This document shows, one piece after another, positions 34,499-44,072 of a stretch of DNA of 64,000 nucleotides (its first letter is position 1; every line of letters starts with the position of its first letter). This stretch comes from Azospirillum thermophilum (GTDB lineage: Bacteria > Pseudomonadota > Alphaproteobacteria > Azospirillales > Azospirillaceae): positions 62,001 through 126,000 of the forward strand of contig NZ_CP029353.1 of NCBI RefSeq assembly GCF_003130795.1, given 5' to 3'. The position numbers and the translations under genes were made by a program. Below the pieces are notes generated by a model that did no database searches, was not told where the DNA came from, and saw nothing but the letters and a program-made list of their open reading frames with translations.

Positions 34499-36976
34499 TC
34501 ACGCCGCCTGGCGGCGCCGGATGTGCAGGGCAGCATCCTTGTCGTGCTTCATGATGTGGTCCTTCAACCAGCCGGTGACGACACCGAACAGGGCGGTGCC
34601 GGCGGTTCCGTCCTTGGCCTCGACCCGCCGCTTCACCCCCTCCAGGGTGCGCAGGAAATCCTCGTGCGCCGCGCGGTGCGCGGCGTAGTCCGGGCAACCG
34701 GCCTCGCGCATCGCCCGTTCCTCCTGCTCGAAATGCGCCGCCATGAGGTGCGGCAGCGTCTCCATCAGGTCGCGGGCCACGGCCTCGCCGTCACCGACCA
34801 TCGCGCGGGCGTAGAAGGCGTTGATCCGCTCGAACATCTCCCGGTGATGGCGGTCAAGCTCGGGAGAGCCGACGCACAGGGTGTCGTCCCATTCGACGAG
34901 GCGCAGGTCCGCCGTGTCCGACCGCACCTGGCCGAGAAAGCGGCGGACCTCCTGGTCCAGCACGTTGCCCTGACGGGCCAGTTCGCTCGCCGCCTCGAGG
35001 GTCTGCTCGGCCGCGCGCCCGGTGTCGCGCGACTCCGCCTCAACGTCGCCGATGGTGCGCGACACCTCCCGGGTGCCGAGCGCCGCCTGCTCGACGTTGC
35101 GGGCGATCTCGCCCGTGGCCGCGGTCTGTTCCTGCACCGCCGAGGCCACCGATGCGCTGATCCCGCTCATGTCGGCGATGACCGCGGCGATCGCCGCGAT
35201 GGCCTGGACCGCGTCCGCCGTGCCGCCCTGCACGGTGGCGATCTTGGCGGCGATCTCCTCGGTGGCCCTGGCCGTCTGCGTGGCGAGCTGCTTGACCTCC
35301 GACGCCACGACGGCGAAGCCCCGGCCGGCCACGCCGGCGCGCGCCGCCTCGATGGTGGCGTTCAGCGCCAGCAGGTTGGTCTGCCCGGCGATGGAGGCGA
35401 TCAGATCGACGATCGCACTGATGCCCCCGACGTTCGCCGACAGCGTCCGGATCAGCCCCGTGGTGCGCCGGGCCTCGGCGTCGGCTTGGTCGGCAACGCA
35501 CCGGGAGCGCTCCATCTGGCGGGCGATCTCCCCAATGGACGTCGCCAGCTCTTCGGAGGCGGCGGCGACGGTCTGCACGTTGCCCGACGCCTCCTCGGCG
35601 GCGCCCGCCACGGTGGTGGCCCGGGCGCTCGTCTGCGCGGCGCTGGCCGCCATCCGCCGCGACGTTTCCTGGAGTTGCACCGCCGCCGCTGTCACCGCCT
35701 GGACGACCGAGCCGACCTGGGCCTCGAACGCGTCGGCCATGGCGCGCAACGCCGCCCTGCGCTCCTCCTCGGCCCGGCGTTTCGCCTCCTCCTGCTCCTC
35801 GCGCAGCCGCTCGTTGGCAAGCAGGCTGTCCTTGAAGACCTGAAGCGTCGCGGCCATCTGCCCGACCTCGTCGCGGCGGCCCACGCCGGGAATGACGGTG
35901 GACTTGTCCCCGTCGGCAAGGCACCGCATGGCCGCGGTGATGCCGACCACCGGCGCGGCGATGCTCCGGCCGATCAGGAAGGCCAGGAGTCCACCGGCCG
36001 CGGCGCCGGCAAGGGACAGGACGAGAATCAGCGCCTGCGTGGCGCCGATCAGCGCGTCGGTCTGCCGCTCGACCGTGCGTTCCTCCGCGATGCCGCTGTC
36101 GCGGATGAAGCCGACATCCGCAGCGATCTCGTCACCGGCCGTGCGCATCTCGGTGTTGACGAGCCGGTCGAGATCGCCGCCCAGCGCCACAGCCCGCTGA
36201 AAGGCCTGGCGGTACGTGGCGGTGAGCGCCACGGCATCGCCGGCCAGCGGAGCGTGCGCCGTGTCCCGCGTGGCAGCGCCAAGCGCCGCGAGGGCGCGGC
36301 CGAGGTCGGCGAACCGCTGTTCCGCCGCCCTGGCCGAGTCGCCGTCGTGGCGGGCCAGCGTCTTGTTGGACGCAAGCCGCGCCAGCAGCGAGGTTTCCAG
36401 TGCGGCCGTGGCTGACGCCGCGGCGTCGGCATCACCGCGCGTCTCGGCCGCCGCGCGCAGCGACTCCAGCAACTCCTGCAACCGCGCGCCCGCGGGGTCG
36501 AGCACATCTTTGATGAGCGCGTCCTGCTCGCGCCTCCAGGCGACCACCCGCTCGAAATCGGCGGCGTAGGTCTCGAACCGGGCCTTGCTGGCCCTCAGCC
36601 TGGACAGCCGGTCGGGGTTTTGGACGCTGGCCAGCCCCGTGTCGTAGTCCAGATGCAGCTGCGCGATGGTCCCGCGCGCGGCCTGGGCCTTGTCCTCCTG
36701 GCCGGTGTGGGCGAACTCGCGGACGTTGCGGCGCATGTCGAGCACGCCGCGGTCTATGTCGCGCGCGACGGCGACGATACCCACCCTCTGCGCGTACGTG
36801 GCGAACCCCTCGTGCACGGCGGTGAAGGACAGGTACCCCTTTGCCGCCAACCCGGCCAAGAGCGCCAGCACGCAGGCGAAGCCGGTGAGGATCTTCACCC
36901 GGATCGTCAGGTCGGCGAACGTCGGCGCAACGGCACGGGAAGACGCGAAAGCCATGATCAACACTCCTGTGACCAA
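34499..36976 (-). CDS. Chemoreceptor with C-terminal bacteriohemerythrin domain
   Basis: An 825-residue DcrH-like receptor. Helix 1 is at about 28-47, a long helical periplasmic domain runs to about 305, and helix 2 is at about 315-340. HAMP and a signalling domain follow, with [20 protein letters not shown] and [14 protein letters not shown]. The C-terminal 130 residues are a hemerythrin fold with all usual iron ligands: [32 protein letters not shown] and [10 protein letters not shown]. It is expected to sense O2 or redox state in the cytoplasm and steer aerotaxis. ATG at 36976 is the longest start; ATG 36955 is an alternative. Confidence 0.93.
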   Translation of the reverse strand: MVTGVLIMAFASSRAVAPTFADLTIRVKILTGFACVLALLAGLAAKGYLSFTAVHEGFATYAQRVGIVAVARDIDRGVLDMRRNVREFAHTGQEDKAQAARGTIAQLHLDYDTGLASVQNPDRLSRLRASKARFETYAADFERVVAWRREQDALIKDVLDPAGARLQELLESLRAAAETRGDADAAASATAALETSLLARLASNKTLARHDGDSARAAEQRFADLGRALAALGAATRDTAHAPLAGDAVALTATYRQAFQRAVALGGDLDRLVNTEMRTAGDEIAADVGFIRDSGIAEERTVERQTDALIGATQALILVLSLAGAAAGGLLAFLIGRSIAAPVVGITAAMRCLADGDKSTVIPGVGRRDEVGQMAATLQVFKDSLLANERLREEQEEAKRRAEEERRAALRAMADAFEAQVGSVVQAVTAAAVQLQETSRRMAASAAQTSARATTVAGAAEEASGNVQTVAAASEELATSIGEIARQMERSRCVADQADAEARRTTGLIRTLSANVGGISAIVDLIASIAGQTNLLALNATIEAARAGVAGRGFAVVASEVKQLATQTARATEEIAAKIATVQGGTADAVQAIAAIAAVIADMSGISASVASAVQEQTAATGEIARNVEQAALGTREVSRTIGDVEAESRDTGRAAEQTLEAASELARQGNVLDQEVRRFLGQVRSDTADLRLVEWDDTLCVGSPELDRHHREMFERINAFYARAMVGDGEAVARDLMETLPHLMAAHFEQEERAMREAGCPDYAAHRAAHEDFLRTLEGVKRRVEAKDGTAGTALFGVVTGWLKDHIMKHDKDAALHIRRRQAA

Positions 36977-37686
36977 CGGGGGCGCCTGGCAGGCCGTGGA
37001 CGCTGCCGGCCCAGCGCGCGTCTGGCGCGGGCCGGGTTCGATGGCCTGCCGCTCGGTGGCCGGCGGTCTTCGGGGAAGGCCCGAAGCCAGGACGCATCGC
37101 CGTGCTCGGGACCCCGGTGCCTCTGCCGTTCAGCTGAGCGCATCACCTCTTACAAAAAGGTAAAATGCACCTTTCCGCCTATGCCTCGAAGCGTGCGGCG
37201 AGAGGCCGCAGCCCGCCGGCCGCACCCCGACGGCTCCCGACCACGCACGGAAACGGTTGCCCTCCGCTTTCGGGGGTATGGGGGAGAACGCGCGGCGTCG
37301 CCATCCTGCGCCCGAGGGCGTAGGGGCACGCAAGGGGCCATTCTCCGGACTGTCCGGCCGCCCCGGCGGCGGCGGGCCGGACGGTCCGCGCCGAGGCCGG
37401 CCCGCTCCGGGGTAACGGTGGAAGGCGCCGCGTGATGTCCACCCGGATCGCCTCGAGACCGGCGGCAAGCCGCGAGAGGGCGGCGGGATCGGCTTCGTGC
37501 GCCTGCGTCCGGCGGGGGGGCCGACCAATCGCTGGACAGATCGGCCCCGGTCAGGCGGACCAGGCGCGCCCGCGTGCGGGGCGTCGGGAGGCGGGGATCC
37601 GGAGCGGCATGACCACGGCCTCACGCCGGGCAGCCCTGCGGCGTGTTGGGAAGGGGCATGGCGCCCGGCCTGGCGTGCTCGCGGGC
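36977..37686. other. Non-coding stretch between receptor and XRE gene
   Basis: About 710 bases with no supported gene; open frames are compositional. A short AT-rich island at 37145-37175 contains AAAGGT/ACCTTT arms (37156-37161 and 37169-37174), a weak hairpin that could mark a promoter or terminator. Confidence 0.4.
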
Positions 37687-37917
37687 CTACGGCGACGCGG
37701 TCTCCGGTGGCCCGTCGTCCAGCAGGCGCCCCGGGCCGACCCCGAGCGCGTCGGCCAGCGCCCTGAGCACCGTGACCGTCGGGTTGCGCGCGCCGCGCTC
37801 GATGCCGCTGATGTAGGTGCGATGCAGGCCCGACTCGAAGGCGAGCTCCTCCTGCGACCAGCCGCGCGAACGCCTGATCCTCTGCACGTTGAGCCCGACC
37901 TGCCTGCGGATGTCCAT
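37687..37917 (-). CDS. XRE-family transcriptional regulator
   Basis: A 76-residue single-domain HTH_3 protein: LNVQRIRRSRGWSQEELAFE, then SGLHRTYISGIERGARNPTV, the canonical five-helix Cro/C1-type fold. Size is that of minimal plasmid or phage repressors and restriction controller proteins. It is divergent from the XRE gene at 38071, and a GTCTACAGAC dyad lies in the shared spacer. Confidence 0.9.
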   Translation of the reverse strand: MDIRRQVGLNVQRIRRSRGWSQEELAFESGLHRTYISGIERGARNPTVTVLRALADALGVGPGRLLDDGPPETASP

Positions 37918-37947
37918 CCCCGCAGGAAGCCGGCGTGCAGCCTATTG

Positions 37948-37957
37948 GTCTACAGAC
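37948..37957. promoter_or_regulatory. Possible XRE operator
   Basis: GTCTACAGAC has GTCT/AGAC arms around AC and lies 31 bases upstream of the XRE start at 37917, in an AT-richer divergent spacer. Short and unconfirmed. Confidence 0.3.
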
Positions 37958-38070
37958 TATGAGTAACATTTTCTTAGGAGCCGCACGCTACGGTCTCGCC
38001 GCGCACAGCCATGGCGGGTATAAGGGGTGACGTGAATCCCGCGCGGTCTGCCCAACGAAGGAGGTCGTTC

Positions 38071-38538
38071 GTGCCCACCACACCGGAGCGCAAGCACAAG
38101 GGGCGCGGCCGGGTGCCGAAGGCCGGCAGCGGCCTGGACCGGGTCGACGCGCACATCGGCGGCCGGCTGCGGCTGCGCCGCACGCTGGTCGGCCTGTCGC
38201 AGACGGCACTCGGCGAGCGGGTTGGCGTGACCTTCCAGCAGATCCAGAAGTACGAGCGCGGCGACAACGGCATCGCCGCGTCGCGGCTCTGGCAGTTGGC
38301 CGAGGTTCTGGACGTCCCCGTCGGCTTCTTTTTCGACGGCATGCCGGCGGGAGGCCGCCACGCCGCGGCGGATCCCGTCCCGGACACGCCGATGCCGCCG
38401 CTGGGGCGGCGGGAAACCCTGGAGTTGGTGAAATGCTATTACCGGATCAAGGACCCGCGCGTGCGCCGGAGGGTGTTCGACCTCGTCAAGGAACTGGTCG
38501 GCGCCCTGGAGGGCATGCTGACGCCCGACCCGCCCTGA
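38071..38538 (+). CDS. XRE-family regulator with C-terminal helical domain
   Basis: GTG at 38071 is chosen because AAGGAGG ends six bases before it; the frame is open further upstream. The 155-residue product has a basic N-terminus, an HTH domain (GGRLRLRRTLVGLSQTALGE, GVTFQQIQKYERGDNGIAAS) and a C-terminal helix RRETLELVKCYYRIKDPRVR. This is the common alphaproteobacterial layout of regulators such as those annotated near symbiotic or plasmid genes. It is followed 75 bases later by the small paralogue gene. Confidence 0.88.
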   Translation: MPTTPERKHKGRGRVPKAGSGLDRVDAHIGGRLRLRRTLVGLSQTALGERVGVTFQQIQKYERGDNGIAASRLWQLAEVLDVPVGFFFDGMPAGGRHAAADPVPDTPMPPLGRRETLELVKCYYRIKDPRVRRRVFDLVKELVGALEGMLTPDPP

Positions 38539-38613
38539 CGCGCGGGCCCGATGCCCGGGCCGTCGCCCGCTCCGGCTCGGCCGAACGCCGGCCCATGCCG
38601 AACGGAGGCGGCC

Positions 38614-39228
38614 GTGTCCCCTAACGGGCGTGCCCCGCGCCGGAGCCGGGCGGCCCACCGCGCCGGGCTGGCCGCGGCGGCCCGCCTGCTGGCCGCCGCG
38701 TCGGATGGACCGCCGGCGGATCCGCTCGTCGCTCTGTGGCAGGGATGGCGGGACGCCTTCGCGTCCTCGAACCGGTTGTGCCGGCGGGCCCAAGCCCTGG
38801 AACGGGAGCTGTTGGGCCGGATCGGCTTTCCGCGCGTCGAGATCCCCGTGGACGATCCGGAACGCCCGCTGGTGCCGGCGACCGACGCCCGCCAGATCGA
38901 TTGGGTGCTGGGAAAGACGCCCGCCACCCGCGCCTTGCGCCGCCGGCTGAAGCGCGAACTCGCCGCGGCGCAGGCGCGGTGGGCCGCCGAAGCCGAGGCC
39001 TGCGGCCTCACCCGGGCCATGGAGCAGGAGGCCGACGCGGACCGGCGCGTGGCCGAGCTGCTGGCGGCGGCGGCCGGCACGCCCGCGCGCTCGCTCGCCG
39101 GCGTCGTCGCCAAGCTCGCCATCGCGGCGCAATGGAGCGCGCGGGAGCCGGAGGCGGACGGCGGGCCCTGGGACGTCATCTGCGGCGCTCTCAGCGACCT
39201 CACCGCGTTGATGACCGATCGGCGCTAG
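38614..39228 (+). CDS. Small Ala-rich protein, paralogue of 30859-31491
   Basis: GTG at 38614, behind GGAGGCGG, gives 204 residues. The body matches the protein at 30859: DPLVALWQGWRDAFASSNRL, ELLGRIGFPRVEIP, a central REL/AAAQARWAAEAEACGL block, and a C-terminal ICGALSDLTALM. The N-terminus is Arg/Ala-rich but a proper Tat or Sec leader is less clear than in the paralogue. Function unknown. Confidence 0.65.
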   Translation: MSPNGRAPRRSRAAHRAGLAAAARLLAAASDGPPADPLVALWQGWRDAFASSNRLCRRAQALERELLGRIGFPRVEIPVDDPERPLVPATDARQIDWVLGKTPATRALRRRLKRELAAAQARWAAEAEACGLTRAMEQEADADRRVAELLAAAAGTPARSLAGVVAKLAIAAQWSAREPEADGGPWDVICGALSDLTALMTDRR

Positions 39229-39327
39229 AAGGCCGCGCCCTGGCGTTGGGCCGGTGCCCGCGCGTCGCGGCGGGAATACGGTTGGGGTTGGGCCGCCGCG
39301 GCGCGGGGTTGGGAGGCACGGACTCAC

Positions 39328-41253
39328 GTGGTGGGGAACACCTGCGGCCTTGTGGCCGTGCTGGAGGGGGCGGCGGTGGCGGTGACCGTCGCCGCCCTGA
39401 GCGCGACGGCCTTTCTCGATCACCGGGGCACTCGGGCGGCCGCCGAGCGGGATCTCGCCCAGCGCACCGTCCTCGTGGCCGAGCACGTCCGGGCCGTGCT
39501 CCGGTCCGACCTCCTTCTGCTCGGGCGGGTCGCCGACCGCTTCGCCGGGCGGCCCTTGCCGGTGCCCGGGACGGCGGACGCCGACCGCGACGCCCTGCGG
39601 GCGATGCTCGGGGAGGCCGGCGGCATCGACGCCCTGCGGGTGTACGACGCGCGTGGCGACGCGGTGCTGTCGACCGCCGAAGACGATCCGGAGCCCATCA
39701 CCCTCGCGGCCCCCGCGTGCGCCGCGGCGGCCGCGGCTAGGGATCGGGTGTGCCTCGAGGCCCCCGGACGGGGCATGAGCGGCGCCTACGTCGTGGTGCG
39801 GCGTCTGGAGGACGCCTCGGGCGCCTTCCACGGCTTGGCCGCCGCCACCGTTGCGGCGACGCGGTTCGCCGCCGTCCATCACCGCATCGCCAGGGGCGAG
39901 GGCGCTTCGCTCGCGGTCTGGACGCGGGAGGGCAACGCGATCGCCCGCGCCGCGCCGCCCGAACCGGACGCGGCGCCGGGGTGGCCGGACGCGCTCTGGG
40001 AACAGGCCCGCGTGGCCGGGGAGACCGGTGCGTTCGAGTTCGCCTCCCCGACCGGCGCCGCGGCATGGCTGTATGCCGTCCGCCGCGTCGAGCCGGAGGG
40101 TCTGGTGGTGGCCGCCGGCCGGCCGCTGGATGCGCTGTTCGCGCCCTGGCGGTCGCGGACCCGGCTGCTCTGGGGATTCGCCGGCGGCGGCGTGGCGCTC
40201 AGCCTGGTGCTCAGCGCCCTCGTCCTGCGCAGCGCGCGCCGCGAAGCCGACGCTTTGCGCGACGCCCGGCGGGCCGTGCGGGAGAGCGAGGAGCGCTTCG
40301 CCGTGGCGGTGGCCGCCACGACGGACGGCATCTGGGACTGGGACCTGCGCACCAACAAGGTCCGCCGGACGGCCCGGATGAAGGCGCTGTACGGCTTGGC
40401 CGACCATGAGATGGGCGAAAACCCGCGGGAGTTCTGGGAGCGCCTGCACCCGGTCGACGGCCCGAACCTCCGGGCCGCCGTGCAGGCGCACCTCGAGGGG
40501 CGCTCCGAGCAGATCGAGGTGGAATGCCGGGTCCGCCACAAGGACGGCTCGTGGCGGTGGCTGTTCGTCCGCGGCCGGGGGCTGTTCGGCGCCGATGGGG
40601 CGCCGTTGCGCTTGGTCGGCATGATGACCGACGTGACCGAGCGCCGGGAGCGCGAGCTGCGGGTGCAGGCCGCCCACCGGGAGGCCGAGGCGGAGCGGGA
40701 GCGCGCCCGGCACGCGGCCAACCACGACCCGCTGACCGGACTGCCGAACCGCGCGTACCTGAGCGAGCGCCTGAGCGCCCTGGCGGAGGCTGCGGCGCCG
40801 GATGGCGTCCGGCAGGCCGTGATGCTGCTCGATCTCGACGACTTCAAGGCGGTCAACGACACGCTGGGGCACCCGGCCGGCGACGAGCTGCTGCGGATCG
40901 TCGCCGACCGCCTGCGGAGCTGCCTGCGCGACGGCGATTTCGTGGCGCGGCTGGGCGGCGACGAGTTCGCCGTCCTCGTGCGGACCGTCTGCGGGCCGGC
41001 CTGCGGCACGCGGGCGCTGGCGGAGCGCATCGTCGCCGTGGTGGGCCGGGACGTCGTCGTCGCGGGCCGGCCGGTGCGGGTCGGATGCTCGCTCGGTGTT
41101 TCGGTTTGGCAAGCGGCCGACCTGGAGCCCGAGGAGGCGATCCGGCAGGCTGACGTGGCCCTTTACCAGGCCAAGCGCGCCGGCAAGAACCGTGTGGTCT
41201 TCAAAGGATGCGGCGACGTCGCGCATCCCGGGGGCGGCAAAGGCCCGGCCTGA
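39328..41253 (+). CDS. Membrane diguanylate cyclase with Cache-like, PAS and GGDEF domains
   Basis: A 641-residue protein from GTG 39328 (or the next GTG, 39331), with GGGAGG upstream. A helix at about 8-28, an extracytoplasmic sensor of roughly 230 residues and a second helix at about 285-305 come first. A PAS_3 domain follows (TDGIWDWDLRTNKVRR ... VRHKDGSWRWLFVRGRG). The GGDEF domain is intact: DPLTGLPNRAYLSE, LDDFKAVNDTLGHPAGDE, LGGDEFAVL. It should make c-di-GMP in response to a periplasmic ligand. No EAL domain. Confidence 0.93.
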   Translation: MVGNTCGLVAVLEGAAVAVTVAALSATAFLDHRGTRAAAERDLAQRTVLVAEHVRAVLRSDLLLLGRVADRFAGRPLPVPGTADADRDALRAMLGEAGGIDALRVYDARGDAVLSTAEDDPEPITLAAPACAAAAAARDRVCLEAPGRGMSGAYVVVRRLEDASGAFHGLAAATVAATRFAAVHHRIARGEGASLAVWTREGNAIARAAPPEPDAAPGWPDALWEQARVAGETGAFEFASPTGAAAWLYAVRRVEPEGLVVAAGRPLDALFAPWRSRTRLLWGFAGGGVALSLVLSALVLRSARREADALRDARRAVRESEERFAVAVAATTDGIWDWDLRTNKVRRTARMKALYGLADHEMGENPREFWERLHPVDGPNLRAAVQAHLEGRSEQIEVECRVRHKDGSWRWLFVRGRGLFGADGAPLRLVGMMTDVTERRERELRVQAAHREAEAERERARHAANHDPLTGLPNRAYLSERLSALAEAAAPDGVRQAVMLLDLDDFKAVNDTLGHPAGDELLRIVADRLRSCLRDGDFVARLGGDEFAVLVRTVCGPACGTRALAERIVAVVGRDVVVAGRPVRVGCSLGVSVWQAADLEPEEAIRQADVALYQAKRAGKNRVVFKGCGDVAHPGGGKGPA

Positions 41254-41291
41254 CCGGCGCCGCACCTCCCGTCCGCTTGTCCGTCGCCCCT

Positions 41292-41696
41292 CTATGGGGT
41301 GAGCGGCGCGTGCCGGCGGGTTCGGCCGAGCCCTCGCGCCTTGGCGGCGGCGGACCGTTCCGCCGCGTAGGTCGGGGCGGTCATCGGGTAGGTGTCGGGC
41401 AGGTGCCAGCGCTTCCGGTACTCGTCGGGCGTCAAGCCGTAGACGCTCCGCAGGTGGCGCTTGAGTGTTTTCAGCGGCTTTCCGTCTTCCAGGCAGATGA
41501 TGTAGTCCGGCGTCACCGACCGGCGGACCGGCACGGCCGGCGTGCGCTCGGCGTGCGCCGCTTCGGCCGGCGTGCCGAGGCCTGCCAGGGTCCGGCGCAC
41601 GGCCGCGATCAACGCCGGCACGTCATCGGTTTCCACACGGTGGCTGCGCACGTAGGCGGCGACGATCCTGGCCGCGTGCTCGATCACTTCGGTCAT
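41292..41696 (-). CDS. MucR/Ros-family zinc-finger regulator
   Basis: A 134-residue protein from ATG 41696 with GGAGA upstream; the frame is open further. The diagnostic block is YIICLEDGKPLKTLKRHLRS followed by YGLTPDEYRKRWHLP and YPMTAPTYAAERS. MucR proteins repress exopolysaccharide, motility and virulence or symbiosis genes and bind AT-rich DNA. It is convergent with the cyclase gene. Confidence 0.93.
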   Translation of the reverse strand: MTEVIEHAARIVAAYVRSHRVETDDVPALIAAVRRTLAGLGTPAEAAHAERTPAVPVRRSVTPDYIICLEDGKPLKTLKRHLRSVYGLTPDEYRKRWHLPDTYPMTAPTYAAERSAAAKARGLGRTRRHAPLTP

Positions 41697-41846
41697 GGGG
41701 CGGTGCTCTCCGGGCAAAGACGGCATACCAGGGTATAGCGGTGTGCGTGCGGATTCGACAAGACCATGCATCAAGAACGGCTTTTGGCTTCGGCGAACGC
41801 GTCGTCGCCACGCGCCGTCCGGGCTGCCGGGGGCCGTCGGACGGCG

Positions 41847-42236
41847 TCATGGCCTGTCCAGCACGGCACGCAACGCGGCAAGGACCGGCTGCGGGCGCAT
41901 CGGCTTGGCCATGATGACGGTGGTCCCCGGCGTGCCGTTCTCCAGCCCGGTGAGACGGCCGTCGTCCGGGTTCGCCGTCATCACGATCACCGGCAGGGAT
42001 GGGCGCGCGGTGCGCAGCCGGCGAACCAGCGCCCCGCCGTCCAGGTGCGGCATCTGCAGGTCGGTCAGCAGCACGTCGGCCGGGTCATCGGCCTCCAGCG
42101 CGAGGGCGCGCGCGCCGTCGGGGACCACCGTCACCCGGTAGCCAGCCTCCTCCAGGATGTCGCGGAGCGCCCAGGCGACCAGCGCATCGTCTTCAGCCAC
42201 CAGAACATGAACGGGCTTCGCGTCAACCATGACCAT
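41847..42236 (-). CDS. Single-domain response regulator
   Basis: ATG 42236 (or 42230) gives about 130 residues consisting of one receiver domain: VLVAEDDALVAWALRDILEE with the acidic pair, the phosphoacceptor Asp in DVLLTDLQMPHLDG, the Thr of VIVMTANP and the Lys of IMAKPMRP. There is no output domain, so it probably feeds a chemotaxis or phosphorelay pathway. The frame extends upstream but without conservation. Confidence 0.88.
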   Translation of the reverse strand: MVMVDAKPVHVLVAEDDALVAWALRDILEEAGYRVTVVPDGARALALEADDPADVLLTDLQMPHLDGGALVRRLRTARPSLPVIVMTANPDDGRLTGLENGTPGTTVIMAKPMRPQPVLAALRAVLDRP

Positions 42237-42460
42237 CACCTCCAGTCCCGATCGGGAGGCCGCGTCGGGGATCGTGGAGCGCCACCCGTGACGGGCCATG
42301 CAGCGCGCATGGGCTCACGGCCCTCCGCGTGCCGGGAGACGCCACAGCCGCAAGGCGCCGCTCCGCCGCCCGCGCCGAGTATAGCCGCCCGCCTTTGTCG
42401 AGGCGACTAAAATAGTCGTCTCTGTGGCGCCTGGCGCGCGCATCGGGGATGTGATCCGGG

Positions 42461-42748
42461 ATGATCACATCGAGACAGATCCGAGCCGCGCGGGCGCTTC
42501 TCGGGTGGACGCAGGAGACGCTGGCCGACGCGGCCCTGGTCGCCCTTACGGCGCTCAAACGGCTGGAGTCGGACCGTCTTGGCGTTCGCGACACGACGCG
42601 CGATGCCGTGCGCAAGGCGCTCGAGGAGCACGGCGTCATCTTCCTGTCCTCGGCCCGCGGCGTCGGCGTCATGCTGGTCGACCAGCATGACGATGCCTGC
42701 GCCACGCGCCCCACCGAGCCAACCCTCCCGGGGCGACAGCGCGGCTGA
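42461..42748 (+). CDS. XRE-like helix-turn-helix protein
   Basis: A 95-residue protein with SRQIRAARALLGWTQETLAD, a typical XRE N-terminus, then a divergent HTH (VALTALKRLESDRLGVRDTT) and AVRKALEEHGVIFLSSA, a pattern common in small alphaproteobacterial regulators. The gene lies alone, divergent from the response regulator at 41847. Confidence 0.8.
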   Translation: MITSRQIRAARALLGWTQETLADAALVALTALKRLESDRLGVRDTTRDAVRKALEEHGVIFLSSARGVGVMLVDQHDDACATRPTEPTLPGRQRG

Positions 42749-43295
42749 CCGGCCACCGCGCTGGCTCAACGCCGACGGCAACGCTCGGTCGATGCCCGAC
42801 GCGGCGTTCCGCAAGGCCGCAACGCCACGGACGCGTCTTCGGTCCGATTGGTGCCGCCGTTCGAATCCGGGCCGGATGCCGTGCCCGTCCCGAACGCCGC
42901 GCCGTCAGCCCGGACGCGCTGCTGGCGGCTTTTCGCCGCAGGCAAAGGGCGAGGGGCCATGGCACCGGCGTGCCCGGTACAAATAACGGCTCGCGACGGG
43001 CGTCATCGCGCACTGTCGTTTGTGCACATACACTGCGGATATGCCGTTTGTGAGCCGCAAAGCCAATCGGCGTAAAACCAATGTTAAGAGTCTGCGGCAG
43101 ATGATGCTGGGCAGAGCTTCACGCCGGTCAACATGGTGGCCTTCCGGCAATCGTGCACCCGATCGTCGTTTTGGTGAGTCCTCTGAAGCGGTCGCGCGCC
43201 AGTTCCCGCATGGCCTCGAAAAGCACTGGTGATTGCCCGGCCCTTGTGGCGGCGGATGCGAAGAAATGTCGTTCTTTTTCGGGAGGCATCGAAGA
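42749..43295. other. Non-coding stretch upstream of the RR-kinase-RR operon
   Basis: About 550 bases. A 70-codon frame at 43020-43232 has no ribosome site or recognisable pattern. GC drops around 43010-43090 (GTTTGTGCACATACACTGCG region), a plausible promoter zone for the operon that follows. Confidence 0.4.
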
Positions 43296-44072
43296 ATGGG
43301 AAAGGACTGCGGTCCGCAAGAACAGCGCAAGACCATTCTCGTCGTCGACGATGAACCGGACGTCCTCGGCGTCGTCGCCGCCGATCTGCGCTACGCCGGG
43401 TTCGAGGTCCTGTGCGCCAGGGGTGGGGACGAGGCAATGGCCCTTCTCCGGACGCACCCGGTGCAGGTCGTCGTCTGCGACATCCTGATGCCGGGCATGA
43501 GCGGGCTCGATCTCCTCAGGGCCGTCCGGGCGCTCGGGCCTGGCCGCGCCGCCGTTCCGTTCATTTTCCTCTCCGCGCTGGACTCGCGTGAGGACGTCAT
43601 CGCCGCCCGGCGGTTGGGCGCCGATGGCTACCTCACCAAGCCGGTCGACTTCGACCTGCTCACGGCCACCGTCGAGTCTCACCTGGCGGCGGTGGAACGG
43701 ATCGCCGTGGCCGAGCGGGCGGCGGCCGACGCGGTGGAGAATCGTCTGAAGGAGCGGCTGCCTCCGGACGCGCTCGCGGCACTCCGCCTTGCCTTGGCGG
43801 AGGCGTTCACGCGGGCGGCCGACGGCACGGCACCCACATCACCCGCTCTGGTCGACGACGCGCCGGTGTCGGCGGCCGTGCCCGGCGGCGACCCGGTCCA
43901 CGTTTCCCTCCTGGCGCCACGCCGTGGGAAATGGGAGCGGCTGTCCTTGACCTATCTGATGCACCTTGCCGACGCGATGGCCGAGGAGGACGGCATCGAC
44001 GTCAGCATCGAAAGCGACGGGGTGCGGGTCTACACGTCCAAACCGCACGACCACGAGATCGAGCTGTTCTGA
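43296..44072 (+). CDS. Response regulator with unclassified C-terminal half
   Basis: ATG 43296 follows GGGAGG by nine bases and gives 258 residues. The receiver is at about 10-130: TILVVDDEPDVLGVV, acceptor Asp in VVVCDILMPGMSG, Thr/Ser and Lys in FLSALD and YLTKPVDF. The C-terminal 120 residues contain VHVSLLAPRRGKWERLSLTY and a helical segment, with no known output domain. Its stop overlaps the kinase start (TGATG), so the two are translationally coupled. Confidence 0.85.
   Translation: MGKDCGPQEQRKTILVVDDEPDVLGVVAADLRYAGFEVLCARGGDEAMALLRTHPVQVVVCDILMPGMSGLDLLRAVRALGPGRAAVPFIFLSALDSREDVIAARRLGADGYLTKPVDFDLLTATVESHLAAVERIAVAERAAADAVENRLKERLPPDALAALRLALAEAFTRAADGTAPTSPALVDDAPVSAAVPGGDPVHVSLLAPRRGKWERLSLTYLMHLADAMAEEDGIDVSIESDGVRVYTSKPHDHEIELF

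Noticed and set aside
37156..37174. Small AAAGGT/ACCTTT hairpin as a terminator
   Set aside because: Stem of only six pairs, no adjacent gene end within 180 bases, and no clear T tract in the right orientation.
37957..41265. A 1102-codon open frame on the minus strand
   Set aside because: It runs antisense through the XRE, paralogue and cyclase genes, all of which have recognisable domains on the plus strand.
43020..43232. A 70-codon frame upstream of the response regulator operon
   Set aside because: No ribosome site and no recognisable sequence; the region is better read as a promoter zone.
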